Assembly: GCA_036274635.1 (NCBI GenBank)
Contig: DASUFI010000096.1
Location: 1-19,276, forward strand
Length of the DNA stretch: 19,276 bases
Direction: 5' to 3'
From: DASUFI01 sp036274635
Lineage (GTDB): Bacteria > Planctomycetota > B15-G4
The position numbers and the translations under genes were made by a program. Positions 7,603 through 16,070 of this stretch are shown here, piece by piece (positions within the stretch are counted from its first letter, which is position 1; every line of letters begins with the position of its first letter). A model generated the notes under the pieces. That model did no database searches, was not told where the DNA came from, and saw only the letters and a program-made list of their open reading frames with translations.

Positions 7603-8745
7603 GTGCCGCCAGCCTGCCCCTCGACTGCCCGTCGCTTCCGCGTGCTGCTGCTCGCTGTCCTCGCCGGCTGCGGCGCCGAGGCCGCGCCGGCGTTCGAGCG
7701 TCCTCCGGCGCCCGTGCGGCTGGCCGTCGCGGAAACGCGCGACGTGCCCGTCTACCTCGACGAGATCGGCCGCTGCGTTGCGCGCGAGACGGTCTCGCTG
7801 CAGCCGCAGGTCTCGGGCCGCATCACGGGCGTGCACTTCGCGGACGGGGCGGACGTCAAGGCGGGCGAGGTCCTCTTCACCCTCGACGCGCGGCCCTTCG
7901 AGGCGCGCGTCGCGGCCGCGCAGGCCGCGCTGACGCAGGCGCAGGCCAAGCTGGACTGGTCGCGGCTGGAGCTGGACCGCGCCACGCAGCTGGGCGACAC
8001 GCGCGCCATCGCGCAGTCCGACATCGACGCGCGCCGCAACGCGGTGGACGTGGCGCAGGCCGAGGTGCAGGGCGACGAGGCCGAGCTGCGGACGGCCCAG
8101 CTGGACCTCGAGTACTGCACGCTGCGCTCGCCGCTCGACGGCCGCGTGGGCCAGCGCCTCGCGGACCCCGGCAACGTGGTCAAGGAGAACGAGGGCACGC
8201 TGGTGGTCATCGAGCGCCTCGACCCGCTGTACGTCGACTTCACGGTGGCCGAGAACGACCTCTCGTCCGTGCAGCGCGAGATGGCCGCCGGCGCGCTCAG
8301 CGTCGAGGTGCGCCTGCCGGACGAGCCGACCGAGGCGCGCGGCGGCGAGCTGACCTTCCTGGACAACTCCGTGCAGGGATCCACCGGCACGGTCAAGCTG
8401 CGCGCCACCATCCCCAACGCGGACCGGCGCTTCTGGCCCGGCCGCTTCGTGAAGGTGCGGCTGGTGCTGTCCACGCTCCAGGGCGCGGTGCTGGTGCCGG
8501 CCGCCGCCACGCAGATGTCGGCCAACGGCCCCTTCGTCTACGTGGTCGGCAGCGATGAGACGGCCGAGCTGCGCCCGGTGCAGCCCGGCCAGCGGCAGGA
8601 CGAGCTGCTGGTCATCGCGCAGGGCCTGCAGGCCGGCGAGCGCGTGGTGGTGGAGGGCCAGCTGGGCGTGACGCCGGGGGGCAAGGTGCACGAGGTGGAC
8701 GCCGCGCCTCCCGCGGCCGCGGCGCCCGGGCCAGCCAGTCCGTGA
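7603..8745 (+). CDS. RND efflux periplasmic adaptor (membrane fusion protein), lipoprotein
   Basis: This protein links the inner-membrane RND pump to an outer-membrane channel. It starts at GTG 7603 with GGAG (7589-7592) upstream. The N-terminus is a lipoprotein signal: hydrophobic LLLAVLAGC with the lipid-accepting Cys at residue 23. The order is then the first lipoyl half (about 63-100, QPQVSGRITGVHFADGADVK), an alpha-helical coiled-coil hairpin (about 102-172), the second lipoyl half (LRSPLDGRVGQR), a beta-barrel domain and a membrane-proximal domain ending in an Ala/Pro tail. At 380 aa it has the usual length for MexA/MdtA-type adaptors. The stop overlaps the pump start (GTGA, 8742-8745), so the two are coupled. 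No outer-membrane TolC-like gene is in the window. Substrates cannot be told from sequence; drugs, detergents or metabolites are all possible. Confidence 0.92.
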   Translation: MPPACPSTARRFRVLLLAVLAGCGAEAAPAFERPPAPVRLAVAETRDVPVYLDEIGRCVARETVSLQPQVSGRITGVHFADGADVKAGEVLFTLDARPFEARVAAAQAALTQAQAKLDWSRLELDRATQLGDTRAIAQSDIDARRNAVDVAQAEVQGDEAELRTAQLDLEYCTLRSPLDGRVGQRLADPGNVVKENEGTLVVIERLDPLYVDFTVAENDLSSVQREMAAGALSVEVRLPDEPTEARGGELTFLDNSVQGSTGTVKLRATIPNADRRFWPGRFVKVRLVLSTLQGAVLVPAAATQMSANGPFVYVVGSDETAELRPVQPGQRQDELLVIAQGLQAGERVVVEGQLGVTPGGKVHEVDAAPPAAAAPGPASP

Positions 8746-11700
8746 ACCTCTCCGAGCCCTTCATCCGGCGGCCGGTCATGACGGCCGTGTGCACGCTGTC
8801 CGTCGTCGTCTTCGGCGTCATCAGCTACTTCAAGCTGCCGGTGAACGACCTGCCCGCGGTGGACTACCCGGTCATCCAGGTCACCTGCGCGTACCCGGGC
8901 GCCAGCCCGGAGACGGTGGCGAACAACATCGCCACGCCGCTCGAGCGGCAGTTCATGCAGATCAACGGGCTCGAGCTGGTGACCAGCAAGAGCACGCAGG
9001 GCATCGCCAGCCTCACGCTGCAGTTCGCGCTGGACAAGAGCATCGACGCGGCGGCGACGGACGTGCAGACCGCCATCACGCAGGCCACGGGCAGCCTGCC
9101 CGTCGACCTGCCCTCGCCGCCCACGTTCAGCAAGACCAACCCCAACGACCAGCCCATCCTCTACATCGCGCTGACCAGCGACTCGGTGACGCGCGGGCAG
9201 CTGTACGACTACGCCAGCACGCAGGTGGGGCAGCGCATCAGCATCCTGCCCGGCGTGTCGCGCGTGAGCGTCTTCGGCACCAAGGCGGCCATCCGCATCA
9301 AGGCCGACCCATCGGCCATGGCGGCGCGCGGCATCACGCTGGACGACGTGGCGGCGGCGGTGAAGGCCGGCACCAGCTCGGTGGGCGCGGGGCAGCTCGA
9401 CGGCGCGGCCGGCACGCTGCTGCTGCAGCCGCAGGGCCAGCTCGACAGCGGGGCGTCCTACGGCGACCTCATCGTGGCCAGCCGCGAAGGCGCGCCGGTG
9501 TACCTGCGCGACGTGGCGCAGGTGGAGGACTCGGTGCAGGACGAGCGCATCCGCATGCGCTTCTGGGTGCGCGGCTACGAGGTGCCGTCGGCCACGGTCG
9601 TGGTGGCGGTCAACCGGCAGGCCGGCAGCAACGCGGTCGAGGTGGCCAGGAGCGTGCGCGACATCCTGCCCGCCATCGGCGCCGAGCTGCCGGGCTCCAT
9701 CCGCATCACGCCCATCTACGACCGCTCGGCCTCCATCGTGCGCTCGGTGGCCGACGTGCAGGAGACGCTGCTCATCGCCTTCGGGCTGGTCGTGCTGGTC
9801 ATCTTCGTCTTCCTCGGGCGCGCGACGGACACCTTGATCCCGGCGGTGGCGCTGCCGCTCTCGCTGCTGCTCACCTTCGTGGCCATGTCGCTGCTGGGCT
9901 ACAGCCTCGACAACTTGTCGCTCATGGCGCTGACGCTGGCCATCGGCTTCCTCGTGGACGACGCCATCGTCTTCCTCGAGAACACGGTGCGGCGCATGGA
10001 GCGCGGCGAGTCGGCCTTCGAGGCCGCGCTGCACGGCGCGCGCGAGATCAGCTTCACCATCCTGTCCATGACCATCTCGCTGGCGGCGGTGTTCATCCCG
10101 CTGGTGTTCATGTCGGGGCTCGTGGGGCGCATCTTCCGCGAGTTCGCGATCACCATCGTGGTGGCCATCCTCGTCTCGGGCCTCGTGTCGCTGACGCTGA
10201 CGCCGCTCATGTGCGCGCGCCTGCTGGCCGGCCGCGGCGAGGGGCACAAGCGCACGTGGATGGAGCGCGTGGTGGGCGGCATCGAGCGGCGCGTGCTGGG
10301 CGTCTACGGCCGGTCGCTCACCTGGTTCCTGCGGCGGCGCGTGCTGGCCGGCGCCATCTGGCTGGCGTGCGTCGCGGGGACGGTGGCGCTCTTCGTCGTG
10401 GTGCCCAAGGCCTTCCTGCCGCCGGGCGACAGCAGCGTGGTCTTCGGCGTCTTCCTCGGCGCGCAGGGCAGCTCGCCCGAGCAGATGCGCGCCATCCAGG
10501 ACAAGGTGGACGAGACGCTGCACGCCGACGCCAACGTGCTCACCGACTTCACGATGACCGGCAACGGCCAGTTCATCGCCAGCAACCAGGGCCTCACCTT
10601 CATCTTCCTGCGGCCGGCGGCCGAGCGCGGGCCCATCGCCGACGCGGCGGCGCAGCTCATGGGCAAGCTGGGCCAGATCCCGGGCGTGATGGCCTTCCTG
10701 CGCCCCTTCCCCGTGCTCGAGATCAGCACGGGCGCCACCAACCAGAACCAGGGCCAGTACGCCTTCTCGGTCTCGGGCGTGAACCCCGACGAGGTCTACG
10801 AGGTGGGCGACCGCCTCATGCAGCGCCTGCAGGGCTGGCCGGGCTTCCTGTCGCTGTCGTCCGATCGCTACGACAAGACGCCGGGCCTCGACATCGACAT
10901 CCGCCGCGAGCAGGCGCGCACCTACGGCGTGTCCGAGGCGCGCATCCTCGAGCTGCTGCGCAACGCCTACTCTCAGAACTACCTCTACCTCATCAAGAAG
11001 CCGGACGACCAGTACCAGGTCATCCTCGAGGCGGCCGACGCGGCGCGCGCGGAGGCGAGCGACCTGTCGCTGCTCTACATCCGCTCCGACGACGGCCAGC
11101 GCCTCGTGCCGCTCGACGCGCTGGTGAGCTGGCGCGAGACCATCGGCCCGCAGGCCGTGAACCACCTGAACCAGTTCACGAGCGTGACGCTGTTCTTCAA
11201 CCTCAAGCCCGGCGTCGCGCTGGGCGACGCGACCGACCAGATCGCGCGCGCCGCCGCCGAGGTCGTGCCGCCGGGCGTGCGCGCTGGCCTGCAGGGCGAG
11301 GCGCTGACCTTCAGCGACACCGTGCGCGACCTCACGATCCTCATGGGCCTGGCCGTGTTCGTGATGTACGTGATCCTGGCCATCCTCTACGAGAGCTACG
11401 TGCACCCCCTCACCGTGCTCTCGACGCTGCCCACGGCCCTCGTCGGCGGCCTGCTCTTCCTGTGGGTCTGCCGCGAGGAGGCCTCGCTCTACGCCTTCGT
11501 GGGCATGTTCATGCTCATGGGCATCGTCAAGAAGAACGGCATCATGATCGTGGACTTCGCGCGCCAGCGCGTGGAGCGCGGCGAGGAGGCGACCGTCGCC
11601 ATCCACGACGCGAGCATGGACCGCTTCCGCCCGATCCTCATGACCACGCTGGCGGCGATCTTCGGCGCACTGCCCATCGCGCTGGGCTTCGGCGCCGATG

Positions 11701-11906
11701 GCGCCAGCCGCCGGCCGCTGGGCCTGGTCGTGGTGGGCGGGCTGGTCGTGTCGCAGTTCATCACGCTCTACGTCACGCCGGTCATCTACCTGGTGCTCGA
11801 GGACTTCCAGGAGAAGGTGCTGGACCGCTCGTCCTTCTTCCGCTCGGCGCGGGCGGCGCGGCTGGCGTCGGGCGCGGAGGCGCCCACCGAGCTGGCCGCG
11901 GGCTGA
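8742..11906 (+). CDS. RND multidrug efflux permease, HAE1 family
   Basis: This is the proton-driven inner-membrane pump of a tripartite efflux system. At 1054 aa it has the family length. The layout is typical: a first membrane helix after FIRRPVMT, a large periplasmic porter domain, six helices including LAIGFLVDDAIVFLEN, a second periplasmic domain after a further helix, and the closing helices. The adjacent Asp pair D406/D407 in the fourth helix is the proton-relay pair of AcrB-like pumps, and the absence of heavy-metal signatures points to hydrophobic or amphiphilic substrates. It resembles MdtB/MdtC-type pumps more than AcrB, but I would not assign a symbol. The start is GTG 8742, inside the stop codon of the adaptor, giving translational coupling. 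Several long reverse-strand open frames across it are shadows of its GC-rich codon use. Confidence 0.95.
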   Translation: MNLSEPFIRRPVMTAVCTLSVVVFGVISYFKLPVNDLPAVDYPVIQVTCAYPGASPETVANNIATPLERQFMQINGLELVTSKSTQGIASLTLQFALDKSIDAAATDVQTAITQATGSLPVDLPSPPTFSKTNPNDQPILYIALTSDSVTRGQLYDYASTQVGQRISILPGVSRVSVFGTKAAIRIKADPSAMAARGITLDDVAAAVKAGTSSVGAGQLDGAAGTLLLQPQGQLDSGASYGDLIVASREGAPVYLRDVAQVEDSVQDERIRMRFWVRGYEVPSATVVVAVNRQAGSNAVEVARSVRDILPAIGAELPGSIRITPIYDRSASIVRSVADVQETLLIAFGLVVLVIFVFLGRATDTLIPAVALPLSLLLTFVAMSLLGYSLDNLSLMALTLAIGFLVDDAIVFLENTVRRMERGESAFEAALHGAREISFTILSMTISLAAVFIPLVFMSGLVGRIFREFAITIVVAILVSGLVSLTLTPLMCARLLAGRGEGHKRTWMERVVGGIERRVLGVYGRSLTWFLRRRVLAGAIWLACVAGTVALFVVVPKAFLPPGDSSVVFGVFLGAQGSSPEQMRAIQDKVDETLHADANVLTDFTMTGNGQFIASNQGLTFIFLRPAAERGPIADAAAQLMGKLGQIPGVMAFLRPFPVLEISTGATNQNQGQYAFSVSGVNPDEVYEVGDRLMQRLQGWPGFLSLSSDRYDKTPGLDIDIRREQARTYGVSEARILELLRNAYSQNYLYLIKKPDDQYQVILEAADAARAEASDLSLLYIRSDDGQRLVPLDALVSWRETIGPQAVNHLNQFTSVTLFFNLKPGVALGDATDQIARAAAEVVPPGVRAGLQGEALTFSDTVRDLTILMGLAVFVMYVILAILYESYVHPLTVLSTLPTALVGGLLFLWVCREEASLYAFVGMFMLMGIVKKNGIMIVDFARQRVERGEEATVAIHDASMDRFRPILMTTLAAIFGALPIALGFGADGASRRPLGLVVVGGLVVSQFITLYVTPVIYLVLEDFQEKVLDRSSFFRSARAARLASGAEAPTELAAG

Positions 11907-11913
11907 CCGGCGC

Positions 11914-11931
11914 CCGCCGCCGCGGCGGCGG
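11914..11931. terminator. GC-only palindrome after the RND permease
   Basis: An 18-bp perfect palindrome (CCGCCGCCGCGGCGGCGG) begins 8 bp after the pump stop. It could form a short, very stable hairpin and end the RND transcript. It is low in complexity, so chance is a real alternative. Confidence 0.35.
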
Positions 11932-11941
11932 CCGCCGGCGG

Positions 11942-11947
11942 TAGACT
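11942..11947 (+). promoter_or_regulatory. TAGACT, candidate -10 element
   Basis: TAGACT lies 33 nt before ATG 11975, leaving a leader of about 20 nt with the Shine-Dalgarno site GGGAG (11963-11967). No clear -35 is visible. It matches the TAGNNT boxes before other genes here. Confidence 0.4.
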
Positions 11948-11974
11948 CGGGGCTCGTCTCGCGGGAGATAAGGC

Positions 11975-13003
11975 ATGCTCCGGACCAAGGCAGGGTCCGT
12001 CACCGTCGCGCTCGTGCTGCTGGCGGCGCAGGCCGCCGCCGGCGACGAGATCCTCGGCCGCAAGGTCGAGCTGCCGGACGAGTCGGGCGCCTTCTTCCAG
12101 CGCGAGGGGCAGCAGCACCTCGGTGCGCTCACCTACCACCGGCCGCTGCTGCTGCTCTTCTGGCGCGCCGACGACGCGGCCTGCCGCGAGAAGGCCGTGC
12201 CCCTCGCGCTGCAGCTGCAGGCGGAGTACCCGGACGACCTCGTGGTCGTGTTCCTCGAGCGCAGCGGCCTGCCGCAGCGCGACATGCTGCGCGTCGCGTG
12301 CCGCGAGCGCTGGCTGGACACGCCGGCGCTGTGGAGCTGCGCGGCCATCCCCGGCATCGAGCCCGAGACGCAGCCGGCCTTCGTGCTCACGTCGCCCGCG
12401 CGCGTGGCCGTGCAGTCGGCCGACCCGGTGGCCGACTCGACGGCGCTGCACGCGGAGCTGAAGTGGGTGGTGGATCAGCGCCTCGGCGGCGCACCCGACC
12501 TGCCGCCGGCGGCGCGCGCGGCCTGGAAGGCGCTGCGCGAGGGCCGGCTGCGTGACGCGCTCGCGCTGCAGGACACGGCCACGTCCCTCGCCGATCTCGG
12601 CCGGCCCGGCGACACCGCGCTGGTGCAGGCCCTCGCCGAACAGGCGGGCCTCATCCAGGGGACGCTCTCCACGCGCATCGAGCTCGTCCAGAACCTGCGG
12701 CTGACCGGCTACTCCGCCAGCGCCGCGCCGCTCGCCGCCGCGCTGGTCCAGCAGCTCGGGGACCTGCCGGAGCGGCACCCGCTGCGCCAGGCGGCGGCGC
12801 AAGTGCTGGAGGACGCGCGCTCCGGCGGCGAAGGCGACGAGCGACAGGCCAGCGAGGAGCTCGTCGCGCTGCAGGCGCGGCTGTTCCACAACGGCCAGGC
12901 CGCGGCCCTGGCCGTGGAGCTCTCGCGCCTGGCGGCCAAGTACCCCCAGACCCACGCGGCCGGGCGGGCGGCCTTTCTGGCGACGATCGCCTCGCCGGAC
13001 TGA
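11975..13003 (+). CDS. Secreted thioredoxin-fold protein with degenerate active site
   Basis: The function is unknown. A signal peptide is likely (hydrophobic VALVLLAAQAAAG, cleavage near residue 23), so it would act in the periplasm or outside. Residues about 45-95 look like a thioredoxin/TlpA fold: a hydrophobic strand LLLLFW is followed by R64-A-D-D67-A-A-C70. Aligned with the usual WATWCGPC, W63 and the second Cys (C70) are kept but the first, nucleophilic Cys is Asp (D67). It is therefore unlikely to be a normal disulfide reductase. The remaining 200 residues are Ala/Leu-rich, probably helical repeats. The start is ATG 11975 with GGGAG 7 nt upstream. It has its own candidate promoter and sits between the RND operon and the protease gene, with no clear link to either. 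A structural or scaffolding role is as likely as redox chemistry. Confidence 0.7.
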   Translation: MLRTKAGSVTVALVLLAAQAAAGDEILGRKVELPDESGAFFQREGQQHLGALTYHRPLLLLFWRADDAACREKAVPLALQLQAEYPDDLVVVFLERSGLPQRDMLRVACRERWLDTPALWSCAAIPGIEPETQPAFVLTSPARVAVQSADPVADSTALHAELKWVVDQRLGGAPDLPPAARAAWKALREGRLRDALALQDTATSLADLGRPGDTALVQALAEQAGLIQGTLSTRIELVQNLRLTGYSASAAPLAAALVQQLGDLPERHPLRQAAAQVLEDARSGGEGDERQASEELVALQARLFHNGQAAALAVELSRLAAKYPQTHAAGRAAFLATIASPD

Positions 13004-13042
13004 GGCCGGGCCGCAGCGCGACACGGTGCGCGCCAGCCCGCT

Positions 13043-13048
13043 TAGGAT
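13043..13048 (+). promoter_or_regulatory. TAGGAT, candidate -10 element for the protease operon
   Basis: TAGGAT lies 31 nt before the chosen GTG start at 13080, and GAGGA (13069-13073) fills the ribosome-binding position between them. A GCGACA at 13018-13023 could be a weak -35, but the 19-nt spacer is long. Confidence 0.4.
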
Positions 13049-13079
13049 GAGGGCCGACCCACCTTCTCGAGGACGACCC

Positions 13080-14891
13080 GTGTCCGAGCGCTGCTCGCCG
13101 TTCGCGCGACTGCTGTGTGCGGCCGCGCTGGCCCTGCCCGCCGCCGCGCAGCTCGCGCAGCTCGACCCCGGCGTGCCGCGCCGCCTCGCCGAGACCGGCG
13201 CGCCGGTCAAGGCCTGGATCTTCTTCCGCGACAAGGGACCAGCCGACGCCGCCGCGCTGGCGCAGGCGCAGGCCGGGCTGAGCGCGCACGCCGTGCAGCG
13301 CCGCGCGCTGCGGCGCAGCGCGCCGGGCCTCGTCGACGCGCGCGACCTGCCGGTGTCCGCCGCGCATCGCGCGGCCGTGCAGGCCGCCGGCGCCGTGCTG
13401 CACGTGGAGAGCCGCTGGCTGGACGCCGTCTCCGCCACGCTCGACGCCGGCGCGCTGGCGCGCGTCGCGGCGCTGCCGTGCGTGAGCCGCATCCAGCTCG
13501 TGGCGCGCTCGGCGCGGCCCGTGCTGTCGGTCCACCCCGTCGCGCCGCCCGTCGGGGCGACCGACGGCAGCTTCTACGGCGAGGCCGAGACGCAGCACGA
13601 CATGATCGACCTGCCGCCGCTGCACACGGCGGGCTACGCGGGCGCGGGCATCGTCATCGGCGTGCTCGACACGGGCTTCGTCACCACGCACGCCGCCTTC
13701 CACGACCCGGGCCACCCGTTGGCTGTGCTGGCCGCGTGGGACTTCGTGAACAACGACGGCGACGTCGCCATCGAGCCGGGCGACGACCCCGACCAGCACT
13801 TCCACGGCACCTTCATCCTGGGCGAGCTGGCCGCCTACCTGCCGGGCACGCTGGTGGGGGCGGCCTGGGAGGCCAGCTACGTGCTGTGCAAGACCGAGGA
13901 CGCCACGCAGGAGGTGCCGGCCGAGGAGGACTTCTACGTCGCCGGCCTGGAGTTCGCGGAGCAGCACGGCGCGGACGTGGTCACGTCGTCGCTTGGCTAC
14001 ATCGACTGGTACCAGCAGTCGGACCTGGACGGCCACACCACCGTGACGGCCGTGGCGGTGAACGTGGCCACGCAGAACGGCGTGGCCTGCTGCACGGCCG
14101 CGGGCAACAGCGGCTACGACCTCGACCCGGCCGTCAGCCACCTCATCACGCCCGGCGACGCCGTCGACGTGCTCACGGTGGGCGCGGTCGAGCCGACGCA
14201 GGAGTACGCGTCGTTCACTTCCGACGGGCCCACCGCCGACGGTCGCACCAAGCCCGAGGTGCTGGCCATGGGCACGCAGGTCAAGAGCGTCTGGCCCTAC
14301 GACGACGTGCAGATCGCCGAGGCCGCGGGCACCAGCGCGGCGACGCCGGAGATCGCGGGCCTCGTCGCCTGCCTGCTCTCCGCGCACCCGGAGTGGAGCG
14401 TGGCCTCGCTGCGCGCGCGCATCATCGGCTCGGGCAGCTACCTCGGCTCGCCGCTGCCCGATCCGCTGTCCATCTACGGCTGGGGTATCGTCGACGGCGC
14501 CAAGGCGCTGGCCATGGCGGGCACGTGGACGTCCACCGGCGCGGGCCTCTCCGGCACGCAGGGCGTGCCGCAGCTGTCCGGCACGGGCAGCCTCGTCGCG
14601 GACGAGCCCGCCTCGCTGGCCATCAGCCAGGGCCGGCCCGGTGCGCTGGCGGTGCTCGTCATCGGCCTGTCCGCGCTCGACGCGCCCTTCAAGGGCGGCA
14701 CGCTCGTGCCGCATCCCGATCTGCTGCTGGGCGGGTTGCTGCTGGATGGCAGCGGCGCGCTCGTCTTGAACGGACCCTGGAGCCCGGGGCTGCCGGGCGG
14801 CACGTCCGTCCTCTTCCAGGCCTGGATCCCCGACGCCGTCGCGACCAAGGGCTACGCGGCGAGCCAGGGACTGAAGGCCACCACCCCGTGA
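13080..14891 (+). CDS. Secreted subtilisin-family (S8) serine protease with planctomycete C-terminal module
   Basis: This is an exported peptidase. I chose GTG 13080 (603 aa) over the upstream GTG 13026. It has GAGGA 7 nt before it, a -10-like box at 13043, and it gives a clean signal peptide (LLCAAALALPAAAQ). The catalytic triad is complete: D197 in VLDTGF, H242 in HFHGTF and S419 in GTSAATP; N343 in AAGNSG is the oxyanion-hole residue. The region before D197 (about 25-160) probably acts as an inhibitor-like propeptide. Residues about 482-603 form a beta-rich module with GTQGVP, APFKGGTLVPHPDLLL and GYAASQG, also found as a whole protein in the next gene. The module's job is unknown; surface attachment or sorting is possible. 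The substrate is unknown. The downstream gene starts 8 bp after the stop, so the two are probably co-transcribed. Confidence 0.9.
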   Translation: MSERCSPFARLLCAAALALPAAAQLAQLDPGVPRRLAETGAPVKAWIFFRDKGPADAAALAQAQAGLSAHAVQRRALRRSAPGLVDARDLPVSAAHRAAVQAAGAVLHVESRWLDAVSATLDAGALARVAALPCVSRIQLVARSARPVLSVHPVAPPVGATDGSFYGEAETQHDMIDLPPLHTAGYAGAGIVIGVLDTGFVTTHAAFHDPGHPLAVLAAWDFVNNDGDVAIEPGDDPDQHFHGTFILGELAAYLPGTLVGAAWEASYVLCKTEDATQEVPAEEDFYVAGLEFAEQHGADVVTSSLGYIDWYQQSDLDGHTTVTAVAVNVATQNGVACCTAAGNSGYDLDPAVSHLITPGDAVDVLTVGAVEPTQEYASFTSDGPTADGRTKPEVLAMGTQVKSVWPYDDVQIAEAAGTSAATPEIAGLVACLLSAHPEWSVASLRARIIGSGSYLGSPLPDPLSIYGWGIVDGAKALAMAGTWTSTGAGLSGTQGVPQLSGTGSLVADEPASLAISQGRPGALAVLVIGLSALDAPFKGGTLVPHPDLLLGGLLLDGSGALVLNGPWSPGLPGGTSVLFQAWIPDAVATKGYAASQGLKATTP

Positions 14892-14899
14892 GGTGAATC

Positions 14900-15325
14900 G
14901 TGAGACACGTCCTGTCGCTCGCGCTCGTGCTGTTCCTCGCCGCGGCCGCCTCCGCGCAGTGGACCGACCTGGGCAACGGTCTCGCCGGCACGTCGGGCGT
15001 GCCGCCCGTGCTGACGGGCCTCGGGCCGCTGGTGCCGACGGCGGGCACCAAGATCAGCGTGGACGGCGGGCCTGCCTCCTCGCCCGGCTACCTGCTGCTC
15101 GGCATGTCCGCGGCCAACCTGCCCTTCAAGGGCGGCGTGCTCGTGCCGAACCCGGACGTGCTGGGGATCATCGCCTTCGACGCCGCCGGCTCGTTCGCGG
15201 TCATCTTCTCCTGGCCCACCGACGTGCCGGCCAACACCTCGATGTGGTGGCAGTGCTGGGCGCCGGACGCCGGCGGACCGCAAGGCTTCGCGGCGAGCAA
15301 CGCCTTGCTCAGCGTCTCGAACTAG
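14900..15325 (+). CDS. Small secreted protein made of a single planctomycete-type beta module
   Basis: The function is unknown. The start is GTG 14900 with GAGGTG (14890-14895) 4 nt upstream, partly inside the stop codon of the protease gene. Of the 141 residues the first 20 or so are a signal peptide (ALVLFLAAAASA, cleavage before QW). The mature part is one copy of the module that ends the upstream protease. Matching elements in the same order are GLAGTSGVP, LPFKGGVLVPNPDVL, a WP(T) turn, a W-rich strand with Q-C-W and a final GFAASNALL. The protein could be a stand-alone partner of the protease, a surface or matrix component, or a by-product of module duplication. The two modules are clearly diverged in sequence, so this is not a recent copy. 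It is convergent with the next gene, with 15 bp between the stops. Confidence 0.8.
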   Translation: MRHVLSLALVLFLAAAASAQWTDLGNGLAGTSGVPPVLTGLGPLVPTAGTKISVDGGPASSPGYLLLGMSAANLPFKGGVLVPNPDVLGIIAFDAAGSFAVIFSWPTDVPANTSMWWQCWAPDAGGPQGFAASNALLSVSN

Positions 15326-15340
15326 AACCCGAATCGCTGC

Positions 15341-15958
15341 CTAGCGAGCGCGGCGGTACTCGCCGCGGCCGACGCGCTCGAAGCGCGCATCCTTGCCCAG
15401 CGCGGTGGCGACCAGCACGCCGAAGCGCCGGGCGTTGGACTTGTAGCCGGCGGCGAGGACGCGGCGCGCGGCCTCGGCCGGGGTGACGCTGGCGCCCAGC
15501 GGCACGGCCGCCGCGATGGCGTCGGCCAGGCTGCTGGAGTTCTCGGCCGGCGTGGCGCGGGCCTGGCGCGGGACGCGGCGCGAGCCGGCCGCGGGCGCGT
15601 GACCCGAGGGCGACAGGCGCGAGATCTGCAGCTCCAGCTCGGCGATCTGTCGCAGCAGGGCGCCGTGCTGCAGCTTGAGGTACTCGACCTGTCGCTGTCG
15701 GCGCGCGAGCTCCACCTTGAGCTCCTCGGTGGAGAAGCGCAGCAGCGGATGAGGCGGCTCTTCGTCGGGGAGATCGATCGTTCCGGTCGGCGCCTCGCCG
15801 CGATCCGACGTGGCGGCCTGCGGTCGGCGCGCGGGGGGCTGGTCGTCGTCGGGGGCTTCGCCACCGGTCGCGGCCGCCGACACCCGCACGCGGGCGCCGT
15901 GGCGTCCCGGCTCGATGATCGCCACCTTGGGTGGCGGGCTGTCGCGCTCGTCCGGCAT
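15341..15958 (-). CDS. Coiled-coil protein with C-terminal winged-helix (HARE-HTH-like) DNA-binding domain
   Basis: This is a probable transcription or nucleoid regulator. I chose ATG at 15958 (205 aa, beginning MPDERDSPPPK) because a TAGAGT box lies only about 30 nt upstream and the longer frame would run through it. The N-terminal third is disordered-looking (Pro, Asp, Ala, Arg). A coiled coil follows (STEELKVELARRQRQVEYLK, then LLRQIAELELQI), suggesting dimerisation. The last 65 residues, from SLADAIAAAVP through TPAEAARRVLAAGY to ERVGRGEYRR, match the pattern of HARE-HTH-type winged helices: the wing is the RVGRGEY turn. It is transcribed away from the hydrolase gene. A palindrome over its own predicted -35 region suggests autoregulation, which is inference. 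A chromatin-like role is the alternative to a specific regulator. Confidence 0.75.
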   Translation of the reverse strand: MPDERDSPPPKVAIIEPGRHGARVRVSAAATGGEAPDDDQPPARRPQAATSDRGEAPTGTIDLPDEEPPHPLLRFSTEELKVELARRQRQVEYLKLQHGALLRQIAELELQISRLSPSGHAPAAGSRRVPRQARATPAENSSSLADAIAAAVPLGASVTPAEAARRVLAAGYKSNARRFGVLVATALGKDARFERVGRGEYRRAR

Positions 15959-15986
15959 GTCAGCGTGACCCTTCGTTGGGTGTGAC

Positions 15987-15992
15987 ACTCTA
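15987..15992 (-). promoter_or_regulatory. TAGAGT, candidate -10 element of the regulator gene
   Basis: On the minus strand TAGAGT lies about 30 nt before the ATG at 15958, with a weak ribosome site GAAGGG in the leader. It is the same kind of box seen on the plus strand before other genes. Confidence 0.4.
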
Positions 15993-16004
15993 CACCTGGA
16001 CGAC

Positions 16005-16020
16005 TGGCTCGTGCGAGCCA
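16005..16020. promoter_or_regulatory. 16-bp palindrome over the -35 region of the regulator gene (candidate operator)
   Basis: TGGCTCG (16005-16011) and CGAGCCA (16014-16020) are exact inverted copies with 2 nt between. With the -10 box at 15987-15992 on the minus strand, the -35 would fall near 16010-16015, in the middle of the palindrome. A protein bound here would block that promoter and could also affect the divergent hydrolase gene. A second, looser inverted repeat (CGGGCGG 16022-16028, CCGCCCG 16042-16048) follows, but it is GC-only and weaker. Confidence 0.45.
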
Positions 16021-16070
16021 CCGGGCGGGCCGGCGCGCGGGCCGCCCGAAATCGTGCGAAAACAGGAGGG

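Noticed and set aside
8538..11606. Reverse-strand open frame of 1022 codons across the RND permease
   Set aside because: It is low-complexity His/Arg/Glu-rich sequence typical of an antisense shadow in GC-rich DNA. The RND pump on the plus strand is certain.
12651..14714. Reverse-strand open frame of 687 codons across the protease gene
   Set aside because: It is an antisense shadow. The S8 catalytic motifs on the plus strand are intact.
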